Below the pieces are notes generated by a model that saw nothing but the letters and a program-made list of their open reading frames with translations, was not told the origin of the DNA and ran no database searches. A stretch of 36,255 nucleotides of DNA from Bacteriovoracaceae bacterium UBA4096 (lineage in GTDB: Bacteria; Bdellovibrionota; Bacteriovoracia; Bacteriovoracales; Bacteriovoracaceae), in assembly GCA_002381945.1 (NCBI GenBank), contig DFXY01000022.1, positions 1 through 36,255 on the forward strand. The letters are read 5' to 3'. A program made the translations under genes and the position numbers. This document shows, in pieces, positions 30,488 to 36,255 of this stretch. Numbering within the stretch: the stretch's first letter is position 1; the number at the start of each line of letters is the position of its first letter.

Positions 30488-31432
30488 TTAGATGAAAAGT
30501 GAGCTCACCGAATCATGATTAAATGTTCGGTGAATGGCCTTCGCCAGAATGTCAGCAGTAGTGACGACTTTAATTTTATCCAGCTTTCTGGCCTTTTCCG
30601 AAAGAGGAATGGTGTCAGTAACTAAAACGGCTTCAAGTTCTTCACACTCAGCTATTCGCTGAATGGCAGGATCAGAGAAAACCGGATGTGTAGCAGCGGC
30701 ATAAATACGTCGGGCCCCGTTCTTCCGAAGGGCCTTCGCGGCCTGAACCAAAGTTCCGGCGGTGTCGATCATGTCATCAATAATGATACAATCCTTGCCA
30801 TTCACATCCCCGATCACATTCATCGCTTCAGCGACATTGGGGCCAGTCCGGCGTTTATCAATCAGTGCTAAATCAGCTTCCAATTTTTTAGCATAATGAC
30901 GAACTCGCTCAACTCCACCTGCATCAGGAGAGACTGTAATCAAGTTGGTTAAATCGAGGTTTTTTTGCACATAATCCAATAAAACGGGAGAGGCAAAAAT
31001 GTTATCAAATGGGATATTAAAGAAGCCCTGAATCTGGCCTGCGTGAAGATCCATGGTTACCACTCGGGTAGCACCGGCCACAGTCATCATATCAGCGACT
31101 AATTTTGCAGTAATCGGAGTTCGGGGCGCGCCCTTTCGATCCTGACGGGAATAACCATAATGCGGAACAACGGCAGTAATTGAGTTGGCCGAAGCACGCT
31201 TCAGAGCATCCACAATAATCAGTAGTTCCATTAAATTTTCATTTACGGGAGCGCAGGTCGATTGGATAACAAACACATCAGCGCCGCGAACGTTCTTTTC
31301 CATTTCGCAGTAAATTTCGCCATTAGCGAATCGTCTGATCTGGGGATTGACTAGAGGGACATCGAGAAATTCAGAGATCTTCTTGGAGAGGGTGGGGTTT
31401 GAGGTGCCCGAGACTAATACCATTCGTCTCAC
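30488..31432 (-). CDS. prs: Ribose-phosphate pyrophosphokinase (PRPP synthetase)
   Basis: This 314-aa enzyme makes PRPP from ribose-5-phosphate and ATP, feeding purine, pyrimidine, His and Trp synthesis. Signature regions are GTSNPTLSKKISEFL, RFANGEIYCEMEKNVRGADVFVIQ, YGYSRQDRKGAPRTPITAKL, SPDAGGVERVRHYAKKL and the PRPP-binding IIDDMIDTAGTL. All are close to the family consensus. It lies 33 nt downstream of tRNA-Gln on the same strand, so it is probably co-transcribed from the strong promoter at 31566-31594. Confidence 0.97.
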   Translation of the reverse strand: MRRMVLVSGTSNPTLSKKISEFLDVPLVNPQIRRFANGEIYCEMEKNVRGADVFVIQSTCAPVNENLMELLIIVDALKRASANSITAVVPHYGYSRQDRKGAPRTPITAKLVADMMTVAGATRVVTMDLHAGQIQGFFNIPFDNIFASPVLLDYVQKNLDLTNLITVSPDAGGVERVRHYAKKLEADLALIDKRRTGPNVAEAMNVIGDVNGKDCIIIDDMIDTAGTLVQAAKALRKNGARRIYAAATHPVFSDPAIQRIAECEELEAVLVTDTIPLSEKARKLDKIKVVTTADILAKAIHRTFNHDSVSSLFI

Positions 31433-31465
31433 TCTGAACTCCTTTGAAGAATTAACTTCAAAAAG

Positions 31466-31540
31466 TGGTAGGGGTGGCAGGGTTCGAACCTGCGTATGGC
31501 AGAATCAAAATCTGCTGACTTACCACTTGTCGACACCCCT
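31466..31540 (-). tRNA. tRNA-Gln (anticodon TTG)
   Basis: 75 nt including an encoded CCA. Acceptor stem AGGGGTG/CACCCCT, discriminator A then CCA. The anticodon arm GCAGA-TTTTGAT-TCTGC gives anticodon TTG (UUG), reading CAA/CAG as Gln. The T arm has GGTTCGAACC. The D arm GACAAGTGGTAAGTC is of normal form. Followed 33 nt later by prs. Confidence 0.97.
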
Positions 31541-31565
31541 ACAAAATCTTTTAAACGTTCAAAGG

Positions 31566-31594
31566 AATATAGATTAATCCAGCCTTTTTTGCAA
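31566..31594 (-). promoter_or_regulatory. Promoter of tRNA-Gln and the prs operon
   Basis: On the minus strand, TTGCAA (31594-31589), 17 nt and TATATT (31571-31566), about 25 nt before the tRNA 5' end. A near-consensus sigma-70 type promoter. Confidence 0.72.
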
Positions 31595-31634
31595 GTCATC
31601 CAAAAACAGTTTTTATCTTTTTTGACCGGGATGA

Positions 31635-31663
31635 TTGGACACTTTCTTGGGGATTACTTATAG
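31635..31663 (+). promoter_or_regulatory. Putative promoter of the porin-like gene
   Basis: TTGGAC (31635-31640), 17 nt and TTATAG (31658-31663), about 50 nt before the GTG at 31717. A second possible -35, TTGACC, lies at 31622-31627. Confidence 0.4.
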
Positions 31664-31716
31664 TTTTTTAATAAAATTTAACTCTGGACTCTGAGCCAGA
31701 TCACCAAGGAAAACCT

Positions 31717-33198
31717 GTGACCTTCAAAAGTTTTCGCGCCTCAAGCGTTTTAGTTGTTTCTGCACTGAGCATCAATTCGGCCATGGCCCTTCCCATCGAC
31801 TGGACCGGGGTTTTTGGTGCTGATACTCATACAATCAGCAATTTCTGTCGAACTAACGATAATGTGACTAAAAATCCAGCTGCTCGTACCGGCACCCAAG
31901 GAATTGATACCGTAGACTGCGGGGCCAGTTTCCAGACTTATACGCTAAGATTAAATCCCAATATCATCATCAATGATGCCGTCACTTTAAAAGGTGAGCT
32001 TTCTTCCGGTTACCTGCGTGGCGGTTTTGCCGGTGGGGACTCGGCCAATAATGCCGATGGTTCTGCCAATAATTCTTATTTCTTCACCACCCCGGCCCAA
32101 AGAAGTACGTTGAACGTTAATCAAATGTACATGGAACTCTATGCTGATACCGCTCTGGTAAAAATTGGTCGTATGTCTCGTCATTACGGAATGGGCATGG
32201 TTTTTGATAACGGCAGTGACCCTTGGGACCGTTTTTTAACCATGTATGATGGTGTTCAGGCCGAAATGAAAATCGGTAACTTCAGTGTTATGCCTTATTA
32301 CGCCAAGATTTCTAGTTATGATGATCAAAGTGCTACTGGCCGTGCTGGTGAGCCTGCAGGAAATTTTGATGTACGTGAACTAGGACTAGTCGCCCAGTAT
32401 GATAATAAAAACAGCGATTTCGTCGCAAGTGTTCTTTACGCTAAACGCTCATCAGAAAGAAGAAACACTCTTTATAATTCCGGCACCACCACGACTGATT
32501 CAGATCCAAGAGGCAAAACAGAAGTAACCGTGATCGAGCCATACCTTGCCAAACGTTGGAACAAGCTTAAGCTTGAAGCTGAAGCTTCCATCCAAAGTGG
32601 TGACTACGGAAATGTTTATTCACAGACAGAAGAATCTAAACTTTCTGCTCAGGCCTATATCGTAGAGGCCAAGTATGATCTCAACCCTAAATGGGATATG
32701 GGAGTGCTGGCAGGCCAAGTATCTGGCGATAAAGGTGACAGCAATAAATTTGAGGCCACTTACCTTCACCCGAACTTTCATGTGGCCGATTTGATGTTCC
32801 GTTATAATTACGCCGCTTTCAATGAAGGCGGGAAATCCATCTTTGATTCATCTATCGCGAACGCCCGCTTTTTTAAATTCTACGGAAATTATAAAACCGA
32901 TAAGTGGACATGGAAGGGTGCTTTAATTCTCGCTAATGCACTGGAAACGGCTGATGCTGGAAAAAACTCTTATCATCATGAAGAGAACTATCGTTTTGCA
33001 GCTGATGAAAAACAAGCTGATGACTACGGTTATGAAGTGGATTTTGGTTTTGACTACCGCTGGAATCCCAATGTCACAATCAGCGGTTATTACGGTTACT
33101 GGTTTGTGGGTGATTACTACGCTTTCACCGACACCGCAGACGAGCTTTCTATTTCTAACGTCCACGGCGGTGGTTTAAGAGCGACTCTCGAATTCTAA
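31717..33198 (+). CDS. Outer-membrane porin-like beta-barrel protein
   Basis: This 493-aa protein starts with GTG (AAGGAAA 7 nt upstream). Signal peptide to about SINSAMA (24), then a mature start LPIDWTGVFGAD typical of barrels. Many alternating amphipathic strands with aromatic girdles follow (TALVKIGRMSRHYGMG, WDMGVLAGQVSG, WKGALILANAL, NVTISGYYGYWFVGDYYAF), ending in GGGLRATLEF with a terminal Phe. It is a large outer-membrane barrel of about 16-18 strands, probably a porin or long-chain channel; substrate unknown. Two Cys near residues 43 and 68 may form a disulfide in an extracellular loop. Confidence 0.82.
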   Translation: MTFKSFRASSVLVVSALSINSAMALPIDWTGVFGADTHTISNFCRTNDNVTKNPAARTGTQGIDTVDCGASFQTYTLRLNPNIIINDAVTLKGELSSGYLRGGFAGGDSANNADGSANNSYFFTTPAQRSTLNVNQMYMELYADTALVKIGRMSRHYGMGMVFDNGSDPWDRFLTMYDGVQAEMKIGNFSVMPYYAKISSYDDQSATGRAGEPAGNFDVRELGLVAQYDNKNSDFVASVLYAKRSSERRNTLYNSGTTTTDSDPRGKTEVTVIEPYLAKRWNKLKLEAEASIQSGDYGNVYSQTEESKLSAQAYIVEAKYDLNPKWDMGVLAGQVSGDKGDSNKFEATYLHPNFHVADLMFRYNYAAFNEGGKSIFDSSIANARFFKFYGNYKTDKWTWKGALILANALETADAGKNSYHHEENYRFAADEKQADDYGYEVDFGFDYRWNPNVTISGYYGYWFVGDYYAFTDTADELSISNVHGGGLRATLEF

Positions 33199-33204
33199 TC
33201 TTTT

Positions 33205-35334
33205 TTAGCGGCCGTACATAGAATACATATTGTATGACTGGTACGGCTGCTGCCAATATCCTTGCTGTTGATTGTACATGTAAGGATTCTGTGGTTGCTG
33301 CTGTTGCATGCCTGCTCCCCCACTCCAATTAAAACTATACCCACCTTGCTGTTGAGGATATCCATACTGCCCATAGGCCTGTTGACCTAGCATCGGCTGC
33401 TGCTGATTCATATAAGGATTCTGCGGCTGCATGAACATATTTTGCTGCTGATAAGGATTCACTGGATACTGATGCTGCTGTGGAGTCATCTGGGCCTGCT
33501 GTTGCGGAACTCCCGGACCTTGATTGTAGTTGAAGGTGTAGGCGTGATTATCCTGGGCACGAGGAGTCGGTGAAACAGTATCTACTTCCGGAGTTGGAGT
33601 AGTCTCAGCGGTTTCAACCGGAACTTCTTCTCCGTTCTGAGCGGCCACATAACGGCGACCTTGGGCTTCTAGCTCAGCATACTCCTTGGCCTTAGCATCG
33701 TATTCACCCGCTCTTTCTGTATCAACTTTATTGTAATGGGCCAGCAAGGCCTGGAGTTCCTGGACTCTCTCAGCTGTGTCTTGAATACACTTCTGGGCAT
33801 TTCTCCAGTACTTGTAACAATAACCGTTTGGCTGCTGAACTCTTTGATATTCACTTTGAATTTCGGCAGTAAAGTTCTGAGTTCTGACTTGAATGTTATT
33901 TCGCATTCTTTGAGCGAGATTATTGTAGTAATCAGCTTTACCTGATGATTGTCCGGTTTTGTATTCATAACGTTCTTTTTCAGATTCAAGTTGCTCTTTG
34001 AACATCGCTCGACCTGAAGCCACTTTTTGAGCGGCGAGGCTCGGGGTCATGACCATATTGTTCTGTTTGGAACCGAGATTCTGATGAGCATCCATCACAA
34101 TTAAAATTCCGTTTAACTTTTCAGCTTCTTCAAATCTGCCATCGTCCAGAAGTTTTCTGGTATGAACGGCAGTAAAGTAAGGTTTTTGTTTTAAGGCTTT
34201 GATTTGTGAAAGAACTGCTCTGAGTTCTTCTTGTTTGGCCTTTTTAGCATCACCTTCGAGCTCAATCATTTGGTCATAGATACTATTGGCCAGTTCTACT
34301 TTAGGGGTCACAATATATCTTTCAAAATCAGACAGAACTTTTAGATCTTCCTCCGTGTATTTTCCGGATTGCACGGCCACGGCCGCTTTTTTAGCAGCTT
34401 CCAGAATTAAACGATCGCGGATGTCACCAAGTTCCATGGAATAGGTTTCATACTTTTCTATAAAGTCAGCCAGCTTATGGTACTCATCAACCTTACATTC
34501 TTTTAACTTGGAAGCTTCCGCATCCAGACGCTCTTTTTCTGCATCTTCAAAAGTCAGAAGCGTTTTAATTTGGGGATGGGCCGTCTCATAACGATCACAG
34601 CTATCAACGTACTCCAGAGCGTACTTAGGTTTTACCTGGTTAGATGATGGCCCGTGGGCCAGGAAAAGAATTTTGCCTGAATGCTCGAGTCCTGAAAACT
34701 TTTCTTTAATGGGCGCATTGTAAATGGCACCTGGGACGACTTTACCGTTTTCAACCACACCGGATTTTTGCAAACACTCTTCAAACCCTTTCAATGTGGG
34801 TTTAAAGTTCATAGGTTCGAAATCCTGGAACTCACCATTTTTTACCTTGGCAACATTATAACTACAGCCAGTGGGTGAACAATCTTTACCCTCTTTAATC
34901 GCTACTTCTATGGCGTAGGCCTTTTGTCCTTGAATTTCGGGCTGTTTTAATCTCCACTCAAGCATGGATGAACAGTTACCAATCATGTCCGATGCTGTTA
35001 CTGCAAGAGTTCCAGCTCGGGGATCATGCACTAAATCGAGCTTGGCATTTTTTTCCTGAATCAGAGAAATCACATAGGCCAAAGGTAATGAGGTTTGATC
35101 TTTTTCAGTACACATTGAACTGGATGAAGAAACACTTCCCGAAGAAGGTTTAACATCTGGTTTAGAGTTTATATTTGAACCTGGAGTTGCCACTCCACCG
35201 GAAGTTTGAGGACCTCCGCTACTGGGTGTTTTTAAAGACTCTTGGTACTGACTCAATGTCGACAGCATCGATTGTGCTTGGACAAATGTGGGCATAGTAA
35301 TAAGAGCTAGCATCAAGATTGAAAGCTTTTTCAT
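33205..35334 (-). CDS. Exported coiled-coil protein with Q/N/Y-rich prion-like tail
   Basis: This 709-aa protein has a signal peptide MKKLSILMLALITMPTFVQAQS (cleavage after VQA), then a Ser/Pro/Gly linker (about 25-75). A Cys-containing domain (about 75-240) includes CSPTGCSYN. A long helical, charged coiled-coil region (about 260-570) has EKERLDAEASKLKEC and LESEKERYEYK. A C-terminal low-complexity tail of about 120 residues has repeated NPYMNQQQ, NPYQQQN, QQGYWQQP-type units dominated by Gln, Asn, Tyr, Pro and Gly. Start at 35334 is preferred, with GAGGATATT before it; an upstream GTG or ATG lacks a signal peptide at its N terminus. No family recognised. Surface or periplasmic scaffold is likely. 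Confidence 0.75.
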   Translation of the reverse strand: MKKLSILMLALITMPTFVQAQSMLSTLSQYQESLKTPSSGGPQTSGGVATPGSNINSKPDVKPSSGSVSSSSSMCTEKDQTSLPLAYVISLIQEKNAKLDLVHDPRAGTLAVTASDMIGNCSSMLEWRLKQPEIQGQKAYAIEVAIKEGKDCSPTGCSYNVAKVKNGEFQDFEPMNFKPTLKGFEECLQKSGVVENGKVVPGAIYNAPIKEKFSGLEHSGKILFLAHGPSSNQVKPKYALEYVDSCDRYETAHPQIKTLLTFEDAEKERLDAEASKLKECKVDEYHKLADFIEKYETYSMELGDIRDRLILEAAKKAAVAVQSGKYTEEDLKVLSDFERYIVTPKVELANSIYDQMIELEGDAKKAKQEELRAVLSQIKALKQKPYFTAVHTRKLLDDGRFEEAEKLNGILIVMDAHQNLGSKQNNMVMTPSLAAQKVASGRAMFKEQLESEKERYEYKTGQSSGKADYYNNLAQRMRNNIQVRTQNFTAEIQSEYQRVQQPNGYCYKYWRNAQKCIQDTAERVQELQALLAHYNKVDTERAGEYDAKAKEYAELEAQGRRYVAAQNGEEVPVETAETTPTPEVDTVSPTPRAQDNHAYTFNYNQGPGVPQQQAQMTPQQHQYPVNPYQQQNMFMQPQNPYMNQQQPMLGQQAYGQYGYPQQQGGYSFNWSGGAGMQQQQPQNPYMYNQQQGYWQQPYQSYNMYSMYGR

Positions 35335-35403
35335 AATATCCTCAAGGCAGAAGTTGAGTCTTCTCACCTTCTATTCGGATTGGAGGCCTTGAAACTTAAG
35401 CAG

Positions 35404-36255
35404 TTAGACTAAAGTATAGGGATCAATATCGATTTTATAGCTGACTGAACTAAGCGAACGGTAGTTCATTTCAAAAGATTTCAGAAGGTTGTGGAGCTGA
35501 GAGAGGTCACTCGACTTCAGTAAAATAGACCAAGTAAATTGATTTGATTTCTTTTCAATGTGAGCAGGTCTAGGCCCCAGGATAGTAACTTCAGGAAAAT
35601 GCTGAGCAATCAGCCCACGGAGCATGCTGCCTACATGTTCCGTCACATGAGGAATCAATCGGTCTTGAAAGCGGGAAGAAAAATGAATCATCGCTAAACG
35701 TTTATAAGGCGGACAATCGCACAGTTCCCGGATTTTTAATTCATCCTGATAAAATTGATGAAAGTCGTGATTCTTCACAATTTGGAAAAGTGAATTATCC
35801 GGATTAAGCGTTTGAATCAAAACTTTTCCATCTTGTGAGTAACGTCCGGCCCGACCGGCCACCTGGGTTAAGGTTTGATAAACCCTTTCAGAAGACCTGA
35901 AATCCGGAAAATTCAACTGACTGTCAATTCCCAGAATTAATACCAGTTTTACCTTCTCGAAGTTATGTCCCTTGGAAAGCATCTGTGTGCCGACCATAAG
36001 ATCAATCTTACCAGTATGAAAATCACTCAAGCGGGTTTCAAGCTGTTTGAAGTTTTTAATCTCATCCCGATCAAAGCGCTCAATGACTTTATCCGGAAAC
36101 AAGCGCACCAAAACTTCCTGGATTTTTTCAGTTCCAAACCCTTTATGGGATAAAGTCATGCAACCACATGAAGGACATTGATTAGGAAGCGGCTCTTTAT
36201 ATTCACAATGATGACAGGCCAGCAGATTTTTTCTTTTATAGTAACGAAGAGTAAT
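35404..36255 (-). CDS. priA: Primosomal protein N' (PriA helicase), C-terminal part
   Basis: The gene runs off the window edge; 283 residues of the C-terminal half are present. From the edge there is a zinc-binding region LACHHCEYKEPLPNQCPSCGC (paired CxxC motifs), then helicase motifs DLMVGTQMLSKGHNFEKV (motif V) and QVAGRAGR (motif VI). A C-terminal domain follows with YPPYKRLA-like CPPYKRLAMIHFSS and ILGPRPAHIEKK. PriA reloads DnaB at stalled forks. The internal ATG at 36159 is not the start. No terminator is visible between its stop and the next gene. Confidence 0.95.
   Translation of the reverse strand: MTLRYYKRKNLLACHHCEYKEPLPNQCPSCGCMTLSHKGFGTEKIQEVLVRLFPDKVIERFDRDEIKNFKQLETRLSDFHTGKIDLMVGTQMLSKGHNFEKVKLVLILGIDSQLNFPDFRSSERVYQTLTQVAGRAGRYSQDGKVLIQTLNPDNSLFQIVKNHDFHQFYQDELKIRELCDCPPYKRLAMIHFSSRFQDRLIPHVTEHVGSMLRGLIAQHFPEVTILGPRPAHIEKKSNQFTWSILLKSSDLSQLHNLLKSFEMNYRSLSSVSYKIDIDPYTLV

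Noticed and set aside
33669..33989. 106-codon frame within the prion-like protein gene, same strand
   Set aside because: An out-of-frame reading of the real gene, without start signals.

Overview
The window is one densely packed, chromosome-type stretch of about 36 kb with moderate-to-low GC. The gene set is housekeeping: lspA, folK, etfBA, mrp/apbC, ychF, pth, prs, tRNA-Gln and priA. It is mixed with many lipoproteins, outer-membrane barrels, a PilZ protein, a DUF4388 protein, a CHASE2 histidine kinase with a sigma-54 activator, and a periplasmic lytic transglycosylase. I infer a Gram-negative member of the Bdellovibrionota (Bacteriovorax/Peredibacter-like). That placement comes from overall style and cannot be proven here. 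The minus strand carries most of the genes, in short overlapping operons.

Layout. 1-4.7 kb (minus): a degenerate M48-like membrane protein, a CHASE2 histidine kinase, a sigma-54 response regulator and lspA form one operon. 4.8-6.1 kb (plus): a BFD-like 2Fe-2S protein and an endonuclease IV-like protein, ending at a terminator. 6.17-6.38 kb (plus): a probable standalone structured RNA with its own promoter and terminator, matching no family I recognise. 6.5-8.1 kb (minus): a hypothetical protein, a small lipoprotein and a membrane PilZ protein. 8.13 kb (plus): a small 2x[4Fe-4S] ferredoxin, probably leaderless. 8.3-11.8 kb (minus): LysM lipoprotein, degenerate M48-like lipoprotein, AmgK-like sugar kinase and MurU-like nucleotidyltransferase, which suggests peptidoglycan salvage. 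11.9-12.5 kb (minus): deoxynucleoside kinase. 12.7-17.8 kb (plus): outer-membrane barrel, an easily missed 51-aa LptM-like lipoprotein, folK, acyl-CoA dehydrogenase, etfB, etfA and a DUF374 acyltransferase, mostly coupled.

17.8-20.2 kb (minus): two tandem paralogous secreted proteins, each with its own terminator, then an anchored hypothetical protein. 20.2-23.7 kb (minus): an accessory island with two N-terminally truncated, frameshifted Rhs-repeat copies. Each copy ends in a different short C-terminal tip followed by an overlapping small membrane-protein gene, the layout of Rhs-CT toxin/immunity cassettes. 24-26 kb (minus): a ribbon-helix-helix-like protein, a DUF4388 protein and an Mrp/ApbC iron-sulfur carrier. 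26-28.8 kb (plus): a HAMP membrane protein and an Slt-type lytic transglycosylase. 28.8-31.5 kb (minus): tRNA-Gln, prs, pth and ychF, apparently one unit behind a strong promoter. 31.7 kb (plus): an outer-membrane porin-like protein. 33.2-36.3 kb (minus): an exported coiled-coil protein with a Q/N/Y-rich prion-like tail, and the C-terminal part of priA, which runs off the window.

The observations I rate highest are the unassigned structured RNA (6202-6382), the two Rhs tip/immunity cassettes with homopolymer frameshifts, two independent M48-like proteins that keep the Glu but lose both zinc-binding His, the AmgK-MurU operon, three intrinsic terminators embedded in coding sequence, and the small lipoprotein between the barrel gene and folK.
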